This document shows, in pieces, positions 43,765 through 55,632 of a DNA stretch of 64,000 nt. Each line of letters starts with the position of its first letter. The first letter of the stretch is position 1. Source of the stretch: Isoetes taiwanensis (Eukaryota; Streptophyta; Lycopodiopsida; Isoetales; Isoetaceae). The translations under genes and the position numbers were made by a program. The DNA is taken from the NCBI GenBank assembly GCA_021234155.1, contig JAJEKV010000217.1, positions 686,001-750,000 of the forward strand. Direction: 5' to 3'. The notes under the pieces are model-generated. The model did not search any database. It was not told the DNA's origin and saw only the letters and a program-made list of their open reading frames with translations.

Positions 43765-46700
43765 GTAATAAATTTTCATTTCCTGTAGCTTTTTAGGTAG
43801 CAAAAATGTTAGGCTGGCCTTACTTACACTTCCTTATCATCTTTACATGCTACGTGAAGCATGCACGGGCATAGGAAGCATAGCCCCATGAACAACTCGA
43901 AATTCTGTCTTGGAGCATGTGCTAACGAAACATGTAACATTCTTCGGGCTAACCAACTCAGTTTAGAATGCCCCTACTCTTCCAAATCCATCAATTTAAG
44001 ACAATTGAAACAATATCGCTTTGAAAATGAGCTTGACAACAGCCTAAGCCCATAAAAAGGGAGGCAATAACCCTTATCCAAATGCTCAATTTCGAACTAT
44101 TCCTCTGAGAACAGGCCTTGGATCTTGGTCACAACAAAACCTTGGTGATGCAGTCCCCGTCACAGACATAACCAGTAGCAAAAACCATGAGAAGGACGAC
44201 ATAAAGCAAAGCAAAAAAGGCAAGCATCAGCGAGCTCCAAATTTTTTTGAGAAGTGCAGTGGCGGCCGCCCTAGGTCTAGCCCATTCCACTATATACAAA
44301 GCTGCAAGGGCTCAGACGATGAAAGCATAAGCTAGACAAATTACTTGAGACCATGAAGGCGCTCGCATCCACACCCACCACTCCAGATCCATGGCACTTG
44401 CATCCCATGGATCCATGCTTTTCTCTATAACAAAGGATAAAAGGCAAAGAAGGGCATATCATTGTCGGAATGTTGTTTGGGAGGATCAAGAAAATGCTCT
44501 CAGTTCGAGGTTTGAGCAAGAAAGCTGAGCTTGGCTTGACTATGGCGGAGAAGTGCACCAATGGCGGAGAAGTGCAGATGCAGAGCTCACCGGAACCAGA
44601 GCAAATCGAAAATCTTTGGGCCAATAAAAGCATAATAAATGCGGATGAGTGTATATAAGGTGAAGCGATTGTCCTATACCACGTGTCAGCAGGAAGGCTC
44701 CTCAAATAAATATTTATCAAACAAATATTATCAAACAAAAATTGGCACTGAATTAGATATGAGTGATAATTATTGGAGGGCAATTCTTTTGGCATATTAC
44801 TTCAAAATTCCTTTCTATGATCACGACACGTTAGCTTTTTGTGCGCAACACTTCTATTGTATTTTTTTTTGACACGTTGCATTAGGTAAAGCAAAAATTT
44901 GCTGGCTATGGCGTCCGGCAATAATGCCGCATCTGCGCTTCTCTCTTTCACAATTGGCATCTGCGCTCCTGTTCTTAGATCAGGCATCCGCATCTGCACT
45001 CCTACTCTTTAGATTCGGCATCCGACAACTTGATCAACATTAATTGTTGCTATTATACTGATATCTTCGTACAACGTCAGATATTGAAATCTAGTATTGC
45101 TTCTATATTTTTCACGGCAGATCGGCCATGCCAGCTTTGTGGCACGCTTCGCGCCCATTTCTTTCAAGATCATAAGGAAAGCTCGGATTTCGACCATTTA
45201 ATCCATTTTTTTCTACCATTATGCTCCAGTTCAAAATGATTCAGCTCTTCTTGCGAGATTCAGGGGTTCATGAGAAGTTATGGCTATGGTGGCCGCCAGA
45301 GAAATGCAAAGATATGGCGGCCTCATGTTTACTTTGTTCTTGAATCTGGGCTTTGCTCTGCGGCTGTAAACTGCGGTAGGTGTTGGGGGACCAGAGCAAG
45401 CAATGAACTTACAAATATGAATCCAGGTTCTTTAATCCATCTGCTTTGGCTTATCAAAGATGGAAAAAATTTAGATTCTAATTTTTCTAAGCCTTCAAAC
45501 TCCACTAGGCGAACCCCTCTGCAAACTCCAGATTTTATCACATGAATTATGCGAAATCTTTGGCTGCAGTTCTCTTGCTGTTTTCACTATTTTTCCCTTG
45601 TCTGAACAGATGCATAAGAAGCTTGCCTTTTTTTTCCTTTCAATTGTTAGGATGTGCTCAACTTCTGGTGAAGGGCAAAAGTATGCTAGTGGGTATAAAA
45701 AAAACGCGGCCCCAGCACTTAGATCAGCACCCTGGATGTACTATTCTATCATAGTATTCCACTTGTTATTAATTGGAGTTGTTACATATTTCTATTGATT
45801 ACCTAATTACCGTGTGCTAGTACCAGTAACACCTTAAACAAGCTGCCATATGGGGTGCTATATGAGTGCTGTCAGCATGTGTCCGGACGCCTGCTTTTGA
45901 TTCCCACCAGCATACTTTTGCCCTGAAACTGCCCGCATTAAGAGCTGACTGTATTCGTTGCCTGCATGGCTAACTTGCATCATTCTTTTGGAAGCAAATG
46001 TAGCCCTCTTTATATTGGAAGCCAATCAGGGATTGTCACGCAGGACCCCAAAATCTAATGGTTTTGGATTGTGGATAATGATAATGATAATGTCTTTGAT
46101 CTCATCAACGAAGGTAACTTTACTGCCTCAATTTTAACTGTCATAGTATATAGCCATTTTAGTGCCAATTTTATTTCATATGCGTTGACTAACTTTTGTT
46201 TGTGTTTCCAGCTTTTGCAGAAATCGCATCATCTTCTTCTAAGGTAATAATATTTTTTCTCCACTGCACAGATTTAAGAATTGTGCATGTCTGAAATATT
46301 GTAATCATTCTAAAATAAAACATCGTAATTATGTGCACTACAGGCTGGCTCAACTGAGGGGAAACTGCCCAAGGAGATGAGGGAAGAAGATGCGTCATAT
46401 GACATAGCAGAAAAAGAAGATGATTGAAGGTCATGAAGAAAGATGCTTTGACCATGCGAGATAATGGCCCGGGGGGTGCACCTCTATATATGGACAGATG
46501 GCATCTGCGTTCGAGGGGTCATAGAAAAACCCCTGTATACGGCTTTTTGGAGTAGAAAAACCCATACCATACGGTTTTTTGAACTAACATACAATATAGA
46601 CCCTATCCGTAGATTTACGATTGATTGTGCCAAATTATATAATCCCTTTCCGACTTTGTACCTTTTTCCATCAAATGGATCAGCTCCCCAAATCGATCAT

Positions 46701-49700
46701 CTACGGAATCTCTCCTTCCCGCCCGTATGAGCTCCCGACCGTATACCTACGACCAAGGCAATAAAAAACCCCTAAAAGTTCACTCAGTTGGTACGTACGT
46801 GACCATTGAGTGAACCCCCCTTGGATAATGGGCCTTTTGTTTTTGCACATGTATCATAGATAACCTCCTTGCATTTTGCTATGTTTATCTTAGTTTTGCT
46901 GTGATGATTACTTTCATGTGATAGGTCAAACATGGAGTAGGAGTAGACAAGATATTACAACACATTGTAAATGCATGGAAGGAGGCTACTCAACAAGTGA
47001 GGGGTTGATGGAAGTTTCAATGATAGTTCTATGGCTGGTTTTAGAAACCTAGTAAATAATCTGAATTCTGACTGCTACATCCTCCATGTTAGTGGCTTCA
47101 TTCGATCAATTTCTTCAAGATTGCAGGAGCATCCTTGAAATGATCTTCCATCATTGGTTTACTATTCAGGGGATGTCAAAATACATCGGTAGAGGAGCAT
47201 TTTGTCTTCCAATTCTCAAAAGAATGATTGTTGAAGTGCGCATTCCTCTTCTTCTTGGATTCTCTATAATGTTTACTGTCGGACTTATTGCCCTAATTAT
47301 GGTATATGTTTTAGAGATGGCAAATAAATGACATTGGTGACTGAAAATTATTCATTTTCTGTTGATGACAAGTTCATTATGTTCTCTTGAATTTTCGTGT
47401 CTTGATTTTTCGTGCCCTAGTTTGCATTGACATAAAATTTCTGCTGATTGTCCTACCCTTCAACACTTCAGTTACAGCCTTTCTATCATGGAACATACAA
47501 ATTCACAAACAGATCTGTCATAAAGCTTTCTCAAATTGCTTGAGCTTTCCAAAGTGTATGCATGCAGGGGACCCAAAGACCGTTTGGTCTGCACACCTGG
47601 TCTGAGTTTTAGATTTATTGTAAATAAAACCTGCGAATGCAAGTTGCAGAGGTGGTCTTTTTAAGTGCTAGTTCTTGATGTTTTGGAGTTGCCAAGGTCC
47701 GTTAAAAGGTTGTAATCATGCTTTTTCTATGGTTGTACTGATAAAATTTTTGAAGCATGATTGATTTTTTTAGGAGCATGCAACATGTAGATAAGGATCC
47801 TCATCAGCAAAAAACAGCTTTGTTTGCCATGGCTTAATATAAATGGTGGATAGATATTTGCAATGTCATGATGGGAATACCAACCCAAAGTTAGTAGTTA
47901 TACTCAAGGCCAACAAGTTTTTCTTACCAGTAAGACTCTCATGGCATTATTTTTAAAAACTGGTTGGTCAGAGGTTCTGCAATATGAATTCCAGCTTGTG
48001 AACTAGCTCAAGCAGGCATTACTTGTTCATATTTCCATACTCAAAAGCCTCATGACGACATGCATCTGGTTTTGCCAATCGACATCATCCTCCTCATTAC
48101 TAAGTGCTACAAGATATTCTTGCTTACTACTGGGTTACAAAGGTGGTGCTATTGGGTCCCAAAGGTGGTTCTTATCAGCCAACAGAGCAAGCTCCTCAGG
48201 CATGAATTAATAATTTTTGAAGATACTTATTTTTAATTTTTTTGGAGGAGTTAAGCATGGCTTCAAGATATGGACAACCAATTTAAAAGGACCATCTGAG
48301 ATGAATAACAGTCTGCTAGTTTCTGCCCATTAAAAGGCCTCTCACATAGTCTGCTACTTTCCAATCAAAAGGCCTCGAGCAAATAGAGACCATCCTTGGA
48401 TAGATAAAAGCATTATACTTATCTAGGTTAGACACGCCATTGTAATTCCTGGTGTTTGGCTGATGACTGACTCATCCAAAAAATCCAATCAAACATGTAG
48501 TCTAAGCATAGAAATTTAAGTTGGACAACCACTATGCAGATATTATGTGGTCTATGATCATGTAGTCTTGATAGATAGACTTCTAGAAACTTCCTATGCT
48601 TATGCGTATGTAAGATCTGCCCATGTGTAGAAATATGCCTAGTCAAAATATACATTTTTGGAACCTAATTGATGAGTAGTGCATACTTTGACTAAGAAAA
48701 CCTAGTGCCAGACGAAATTGCAATTCCGTGATGAGGCAGCTTTGATAGTGAGGATTGCAGCCTTCCAAAAAAGAACATGGCCAACCTTCCAGGAAAGATG
48801 CATTTTGATAAAGTAAGACCATAATATAGAGAGAAGCTTCAGCACCTAGTCAAGTTTATCAGCATGATCTGAAAAACCACGAAGTTTTGGCATTTGCCTA
48901 CGAGAATTGCAACAATGCTAAAGTTAATCCTAGTTCATACAAAGTAAACTAGGCAGATTTTGCTTGCCAAGCACTTAAATATACGAACAAACATAAGGGG
49001 AGACATAAAGAAAGCGAATCTGAAAACATCATCAGCAAAAGAGGCAGGATGGATCAAATCAGAGGTGAGTACTTTAACGTTAGAATAGGCAAATTTGAAT
49101 GCAAATTTAGAATCTTTAGCATGAATGAATAACAGGAATGAGCAGTTCGTTCAACCTGCAAAGCATGAATAGGGACTCATATTATGTTATTTTTGTATCA
49201 GAATCAATCTTCCATTATGTGAATATGTTTTTAGACATTTTAGATGCTCACTTTTACATTTTACTTGAGACATATATGCATATTGCATTGTTGTGCCTTA
49301 CAAATAAGTGCATTTGATCTTTGTGTCTTAAATATCATTTCAATGCAATGAACGTAGATATGCAAGCTTGCAATGAATAGAGATATGCAAGCTTTCAATA
49401 TGAATGCTAGACGTCATAATTAGTGTGTCCATGGCAAAGAAAGGACTCTATTTTGAAGCTCTATAGTGTATGTTCCATTTGCAGAGGCAACTGGCATCTG
49501 TTCATTCAACTTCTTTTCTTACGTTTGAGACATGCCTACTATGTCATATCTGTATTAGAGCATGAACATAATTAGGCATAGTGGCCACGATTTCCACGAC
49601 CTTAAATATGCAGTGTAAACCTAAACTTGCAATATTGTTACCCTCCTAGGATCTATTCCTTATGCTTTTAAAGATTTTTTTTAAAGTAATAAAGGACAAA

Positions 49701-50420
49701 ATTGCACCACAAGCAACAGAGCATAATGTAAAAATTTTTGCTCAAACTTGAGATCCTCTGTTCATATTTTAGGACCACACAGGTCGATTTCTTTTGTTAT
49801 GTAGCCACTGGGCATATTTAAGCGGATGCAACATTGAAGTCCATGCCATTATCAAAGACTTCTCTATTTGCAAACTTAGTATCAAACCTTTTTGGCTAAA
49901 GATGTGCAGATGAATCCCAAGGTTCAACTCCTGCATGTTCTTTCCCATCTCAAGGATGTCCAGAATTGAGATCTGTTCGACTTAGCACAAAATTTCTTTT
50001 GCAGCAGGTTGGAGAAGAGAAATGTTCGCGGCGGCTGCAAGGCCGCCGCGATAAATTTCTTGTAATTGCTAAAGCTCAAATGCCACTACAGTTTACGGAT
50101 TGATTGCGCTTCTTTAGTCCCAAGCTAAAGCCAATGTCCCATGACATTTTACAAATTGATTGTGCACTTTTAGTCCAAAGGTCAAGCAATAGATAATAAC
50201 AACATAAAACGAAAGAACAATCTCAAATCAAATAGCAAGATGCCAAATATTAATTGGGAAATCCTTGAACAAAAAATATGAATATTAGTGGACCACTACA
50301 TAGTGGACCACTATGAAATCTTGGATCAACCAAGATTGACCACATTATAGAACTTTCAACCTATACCAAATAAATACAAATTAAACAAACACTACACCTA
50401 CCTGACATAATATGGCTAAA
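43765..50420. other. Intergenic, no supported gene
   Basis: Exon-like runs near 46070-46430 (for example DNDNDNVFDLINE and EMREEDASYDIAEKEDD separated by GT...AG-like intervals) may be fragments of a host gene but are not recognised. A hydrophobic run occurs at 45709-45798. The segment may belong partly to the Helitron whose 3' end is at 50448. Confidence 0.35.
46779..46816. repeat. 38-bp palindrome
   Basis: GTTCACTCA...TGAGTGAAC with inner TGGT/ACCA and a TACGTACGTG core; nearly perfect dyad. Function unknown. Confidence 0.8.
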
Positions 50421-50448
50421 GCCCGGCAACGCCGGGCATCATTACTAG
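50421..50448 (+). mobile_element. Helitron 3' terminus (plus strand, family B)
   Basis: Perfect hairpin GCCCGGCAACGCCGGGC (50421-50437) then CATCATTACTAG and T: the Helitron 3' signature. The element extends leftwards; its 5' TC end was not identified. Confidence 0.85.
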
Positions 50449-50452
50449 TATA

Positions 50453-53300
50453 CTAGTAATGGTGCCCAGCGTTGCTGGGCATTCATTGGAAGTTTGTAAA
50501 TGTTTTTATTGCAATAAGAAATGTGTGCAGTAAGCTTTTATTATTGGAATAAAAAAAATATTCAAATATAGTTATAGTGCCCAGTGCTGCTGGGTATTAG
50601 TACAGTGTAAGAAATCTATAGAAACTAAGGGGCTATTTCATCCTGTAGAATTTCTTTGTAGACTACATTTGGAGTGAACCTCCTTTTGTTTTTTAGCAGT
50701 GCTCCTTGTCTTGAGGTTTCTTGAATGTATACCTTCACTCCGTGTTGTGTGGTGCACCTTGAGAATGCGACATAGAGCTGGCCGTGTGCGAATACTGGAG
50801 TTGGTAGGTAGATGCCAACGGAGGTCATTGACTGTCCTTGCGACTTGTTTATGGTCATCGAGAATGCAAGTCGACGGGAACCGCCGCTTTGAAGGGGAGG
50901 AGGTCGTTATCCGATGGCTCGGTGTTATCCTTGGTATGAGGACCCGTGTTCCTTTGTAGGTGCGGTGATTATTTTCGCATCTATGATGCTTGGGTGCACT
51001 TTGATTACACCTGGGCAAAGTGCCATTGCAAAGACCGCCTTTGGGTTCATGTTCCGAGTAGGATGATGATGGCACCATCCTTGATGTGTAACTTATCGCG
51101 GTGGCATGCCGGAAGGGGTCGGTGGTTGATGAACTCAATTGGGAAATCCCTTGTAGCATCTTAAGCCTTATACGCAATGATGGCATCTATACTCGTGTAC
51201 GTATGGAGTTGTCCATTCAACCTTAGAAGGACCTTATTGTTGATTTTCAGCGTGTCTTCATTCTTTGGAGTCACGCGATGGCCTTGTCATACAATAGGTG
51301 CACATTTGCCTCTGTTATTTCCTTGCCAAGAGATCATCAATCAGGTCGTCTTCTACCACACATTCTTCAGGTATCTCAACCAAGTCACGGTCGAGCGCTG
51401 TTTCATTGTTCATCCGTTCCCCATTTCCGAGTCGTAAGAGCCAATTTGAGAAGATTTGTTCGTCTTTTCCAACCCGCATGTTTTGTGTCAGCTTGTGGGT
51501 TTTGAAATTAATCCACAACGGGTTTCTCTTGACACACTTCAAGATGATTTCTGTCTTTGTTGCACGCTTGATCACAGGGCAATTGTTTGTGGAATCGCCC
51601 CGGTGAGCATTATCATTCCCCCAAATGGCCTGTCATCTTGGCGTATCTCGCGTAGAACCCTATCGACGGCAGTGAGTGCTTGCGTATGTGTCATCCCCAT
51701 TTCGTCTCATACCATTATGCTTGCCTTTCGAAGTACCTCTGCTTGTTGGCTTGTTGCACGTAGTGCAAAGGTTGCCTCTTGTGTGAGGTTGAGTGGTAAC
51801 TTGAATGTCGAATGAACTGTTTGTGCTCCCTTCAAGAGGAGGCTGGCAATGTCTGTCCAAGCTACTGATACAACACCCACGCCGTATCCTCTTAGTATGC
51901 TGATCAGACTGTTGAAGAGGAATGTCTTGCCTGTGCCTCCTGGGCCATCCGCATTGATACATAGGGCTTGATGCTGGCTGATTGCATAGAGGATAATGTC
52001 GGCTATGTGCTTCTGCTCCTTGTTGAGCTTTCCGTAGTTTTCTTGCCCTTCTTTCAACTCCTTTTCTGCATCGAAGGTGGGTTCATTTGGGAGATTACCT
52101 AGAATGTCTATCCGTGGTTCTGGCAGTCCAAGTTGCTGGCATGTGCAGCCACTCATCTGGAAGATGTCGTCGATGTCCTTCAGTGCATGGTTATAAGCCT
52201 GCTCTGGTGGCATCTTCCGTTGATAGTCTTCTGTCAGGCTGTCCTTGAAGAGCTCCCACAGCCACATTGGATCTTGTGGGTCATTGTATAGGCAAATGAA
52301 TGCGAATGTCTGGCGTAGCTGCACCGGCATTTGGAAGAGGCTCGCATCTTCGAGCGTCTTCTCCCACTCGGCGTCGTCTTCTAGTAAGCCGAGCTCTTTG
52401 GCAGCTTCCTTGAAAGTCGAACATAGTTTTCCATTAACAGTGCGCATGTCTTTGAAGCTGGTAGCGCCCTTGATATGTAGCAACAGGAGGCGGAGGTAGT
52501 AGCGGTCACCGTCCTTAGGGCTTATGTTGTACATCCGTGTGATGAGCTTGAACTTGCCCTCCCGCTTTTTCCAGGACGTCTGGCGCGTGAATGTGTAGTG
52601 TTGGGGGATTTCTGGATAAGTGTATTCACGTGCAGCTGGGTCATGCCTGTTGAGCTCAAACCATGCAGTCAACATTGTTTGCTTTTGCATCTCTCGCTCG
52701 ATGGCTTGTCTTTCATGGCCTTCCTGATAATAGACAGCTTGGTTGTTTGGCAAGTGAACAGGTAGCCTGTGTACTGTGTGGGAGTTGCCATGCATCTTGA
52801 ATCCATATAGCCTCCACATTGCTTCCATTGCAGAGACGTATCTCGTGTCAAGGTATTGCTCCACCTCGTCCCAATTGAATGTGGACGTGGATTCCCCTGT
52901 CGGTTCTTCCGTGATCTTGATGGATGCCCGATCGTGCCCTTTGTGGATGTACTTATAGATATACTTCACGCTACCGACGCTGAAACACTGCTCAACATTG
53001 ATATGTGCTTCGTACTTTTCAAGCAGCCATTGATTGTGAGGAACTATCCATCTGTTGTCAATAGGTGTGTTGCCCCTCATGAAGTGGCATGTGTCCCGCC
53101 TTCTATACTCTGGATAGCCATTTGCGTTGACTTTGGTATTGTCAATAAATGGCTTTGGAAATCCTTTTGTGCATTCCTTCATTGGGCTGCCTTCCTTGGC
53201 TTGCATGCAAGGGGCGTTTGGGTTGAGGGGCCCGCATGGGCCGTGGACCATATGCTTGATGACGAACTCTCGCAGGCTGGGATTTTCTGGGCCCGGTACC
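50453..53300 (-). mobile_element. Autonomous-type Helitron, minus strand, 5' part lost
   Basis: The minus-strand 3' terminus is at 50453: hairpin GCCCAGC-AAC-GCTGGGC (50480-50464) and CACCATTACTAG. Only 4 bases (TATA, 50449-50452) separate it from the end of the plus-strand Helitron. A second, weaker hairpin (CCCAGCAGCACTGGG, minus strand, about 50595-50581) lies upstream. The Rep-helicase gene follows and is cut off at about 53300 by the LTR unit at 53311. The N-terminal HUH replication domain is not found on the far side of that unit in this window. Confidence 0.88.
50625..53290 (-). pseudogene. Helitron Rep-helicase, C-terminal two thirds, broken
   Basis: The minus-strand frame begins inside the protein with SLREFVIKHMVHGPCGPLNP and continues through the helitron-specific linker (SVKYIYKYIHKGHDRASI, YRLPVHLPN context) to a PIF1-type helicase: LNKEQKHIADIIL, Walker A DGPGGTGKTFLFN (near 51925), then a TGA at 51707-51709 replacing the Trp of the expected MVWDEMGM Walker B region, MRVGKDEQIFSNWLLRLGNG, and near the C-terminus [19 protein letters not shown] and [10 protein letters not shown] (helicase motifs V-VI). 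Rolling-circle replication would need the missing HUH domain. Further frame changes between 51300 and 50860 also disable it. Confidence 0.93.
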
Positions 53301-53310
53301 TGGCGGCTTC

Positions 53311-54997
53311 GTTGACGCGTTCAGACCACGATATCGCCCCGGGACGTATCCGCATCGCTTGCGCCCTCACACGCGACACGCCTCCGCCGACGGCGATGCC
53401 AGTAGCAGTAGCGGGTGGGTAGCCCTAGGGGGCAACTCGCCAGAAATATGTGCAACTATTAATGTGCACATTTTCCAATGTACACATTAATGTGGGCACA
53501 CATTTCCAAGTGGACACTTCATGCCAAGTGGGCCACACCCATAGGTGCAATTAATGTGCACATTTTCCAATGTACACATTAATGTGGGCACACATTTCCA
53601 TGTGTGCACATTTGGCCACCTAGCCCTTAAAGGCAAGTGGGCCCATTTCCAATTATCCCACATGCCAAAAGAGGATAATTGGAAACCCTAACCAACCCCC
53701 CTTGTCTATATAGGGTGGGAAACCCTAACTTGCCCAATTTTCAATTTTAGGGCTTTAGAACTCTGTTTTGGCTGCCTCAACAATTAAAACCGCCTCCCAG
53801 AACTTCTGCTCGGGAGAATTGCATCCTTAGTTCCCCTTGATTGGCGTCTCGGCGGGGATGGTCGAGCTCAGGTCGGGGAGGAGCCCCTCAAGGATCAGGT
53901 ATTTGGCCAATTAGATAGTCTAAACCCTATTTTAGTCATTGAATCAGTAGGTTTAGCCTATTAGATTGCCCATAGCAGCCCTCTAGATCTCTAGATAGCA
54001 GATTCTAACTAAAGAACCTAACTCTATGTTGTAGATTAGATCTAGTTCTTTAGTTCTCTGTGAAGTATATGGATGATGTATCTCTATGAACTCATTGTAT
54101 TGGGAAGGGGGGTAGAGACCTAAAGCTTTGTAGTTGATGCTCCTAGAGTAGCCTCTCTAGCACACTGTAGATTCGGCCTGTGCACAAGAGCCACACCGGG
54201 ATGTGGGTGAAGGGGCGGGCCCGGGCCGAGAAGGAGGTTCATGTCGACTCTTGAACGATCCCTCCGGTGTGTGTAAAGCCTACCAGGGGATCATTGTGAC
54301 TAGGTCCAATGGCTTGCCACTGCGTGTGGGCAAGGCATGGGCTCGACACCCGTGAAGTGGTGTTCACTTTCCAGTGGGTTCAGTCGAATACGGGCAGTGG
54401 CCCTCTAGTCACCTTGAGTCAGCATGTAGATCTCTGGAGGGAGTGATCCCTACCTGCCCCATCGGAACTGGGAAGATGAGCCCAGGAGTAGCCCTTTGGC
54501 TATGCATCCGTGGGGGGCTCTGGTCGGTCCCCGACACTTTTCGAACCACTCGCAAAGTGTGTGCAGGGAGGGGCGGATGGAGTGGACAACCCTAAGCCAT
54601 GTTCATATGCCAGCCAAATCCATTGCCATGAATTCATGCGCAATGAATGAACGGAGACCCAAGCCGCGTCGATCATCCCTTTGAGTGCGAGCCTTGGGTA
54701 GGGTTCCCTATGTGATGTCTTTGATCTTTGTCTATGCAGATATGTGGAGGACCATCCTTCGTGATGGTCATATGATGTTGATGTATGTGCTCCGACATGT
54801 ATGTTTACGCTTCAAGCAGCTAGGTAGGCCCCGAGGGAGGCGGGGTGCAATGACCCTTCCACTCTTCCCACTTTGGAACGTCCGCGGTTTGCGGTGTCAT
54901 GTGGAGGGCCCAGATATTAGCATGGAGCCTGGTATGGGGGATGAACTCTGTTTGTATCGGTGAGGGCACCGTATCACAGTAGTAGGGGACGTCCGCA
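53311..54997 (+). repeat. LTR, left arm (5' LTR)
   Basis: Homologous in inverted orientation to 57205-58900 over essentially its whole length: shared blocks include AATGTGCACATTTTCCAATG, GGGATAATTGG-type, CCTCAAGGATC / GATCCTTGAGG, GTCTAAACCCTATTTTAG, CTATGGGCAATCTAATAGG and CAAGGCATGGGCTCGACAC. It ends GGGGACGTCCGCA just before the primer site. The start (GTTGACGCGTTC) is aligned to the TGTGACGTTC start of the LTR at 10311-11926 and is approximate. Confidence 0.8.
53707..53712 (+). promoter_or_regulatory. Putative LTR TATA box
   Basis: TATATA within GTCTATATAGGGTGGGAAA; the inverted arm has CCCTATATAGAC at the corresponding place. A plausible LTR promoter. Confidence 0.5.
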
Positions 54998-54998
54998 G

Positions 54999-55009
54999 TG
55001 GTATCGAGC
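54999..55009 (+). promoter_or_regulatory. Primer binding site, tRNA-Met type, one base missing
   Basis: TGGTATCGAGC against the expected TGGTATCAGAGC, one base after the LTR end. The leader that follows (ATGTTCTTGGAGACCAAGAGC, a small hairpin) matches the leader of the minus-strand element at 10.3 kb. Confidence 0.8.
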
Positions 55010-55199
55010 TATGTTCTTGGAGACCAAGAGCAAAGCACCGCCATGCTCCCGATAGCACTAACTTGATAGGATCCTCAAACCTCGAAAAATGAGAAAATTT
55101 TTTCTCATTTTTGTAGTTATGCTAAGCTAGTAACAGTTAAAATAAATAAAAATGTAAAAAGATTAAAAATTGATGAGCCAACATCCAAAAAGTAGGGTG

Positions 55200-55266
55200 G
55201 TCTCACACGTCGCGCCAGGACAGATTTCGAGAATCTCAAAATCGGGCTGGGCGCAACGTGTGAGAC
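55200..55266. repeat. GTCTCACACGT dyad repeat, copy 1
   Basis: 67 bp. Outer arms GTCTCACACGTCGCGCC / GGGCGCAACGTGTGAGAC and inner arms GATTTCGAGA / TCTCAAAATC are inverted complements, giving a long, nearly continuous hairpin. Confidence 0.9.
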
Positions 55267-55386
55267 ATTCAGCCTTGACACCAAAAAGTTGTAAATTACA
55301 GTAAAATAACTTGATAATTCTAATTTTAAGCTAAGAATCAGTAGAGTTAGCATGTTACATGTTAATTTAATAGTGGACCCCACCAT

Positions 55387-55447
55387 GTCTCACACGTCGC
55401 GCCAGGACAGATTTCGACATTCTCGAAAATGGGCGCAACGGTGAGAC
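55387..55447. repeat. GTCTCACACGT dyad repeat, copy 2
   Basis: 61 bp; same arms with a short deletion on the right (GGGCGCAACGGTGAGAC). Its right end is 77 bp upstream of the TATA box of the H3-like ORF. Confidence 0.9.
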
Positions 55448-55524
55448 CTTTGTTTAATTAGGTGTTTTAGGTGCTTTAGACAACCCAAAAAGGTAGTTTA
55501 AAAGTTGACCTAAAACTTGACCCC

Positions 55525-55532
55525 TATAAATA
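55525..55532 (+). promoter_or_regulatory. TATA box before the H3-like ORF
   Basis: TATAAATA in CCCCTATAAATAGACC, 101 bases before the ATG at 55633. The same arrangement (dyad, then TATAAATA, then ORF) is present at 59737-60125 in the neighbouring element, so an internal pol II promoter separate from the LTR is plausible. Confidence 0.65.
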
Positions 55533-55632
55533 GACCTAGACCCCCCCATTTTTCCTGTTCTTCCCGAGAACTTCGCCGCGGATTTGTCAAAGGCGATCTC
55601 CTGGCGCTTAGCTCCGATCGACAAACCGTAAG

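Noticed and set aside
44277-44795. Minus-strand ORF of 172 codons
   Set aside because: No recognisable domain, ordinary composition, no context; likely chance.
45542-45798. Small membrane protein ORFs
   Set aside because: Hydrophobic runs only, two overlapping frames, no family match or gene context.
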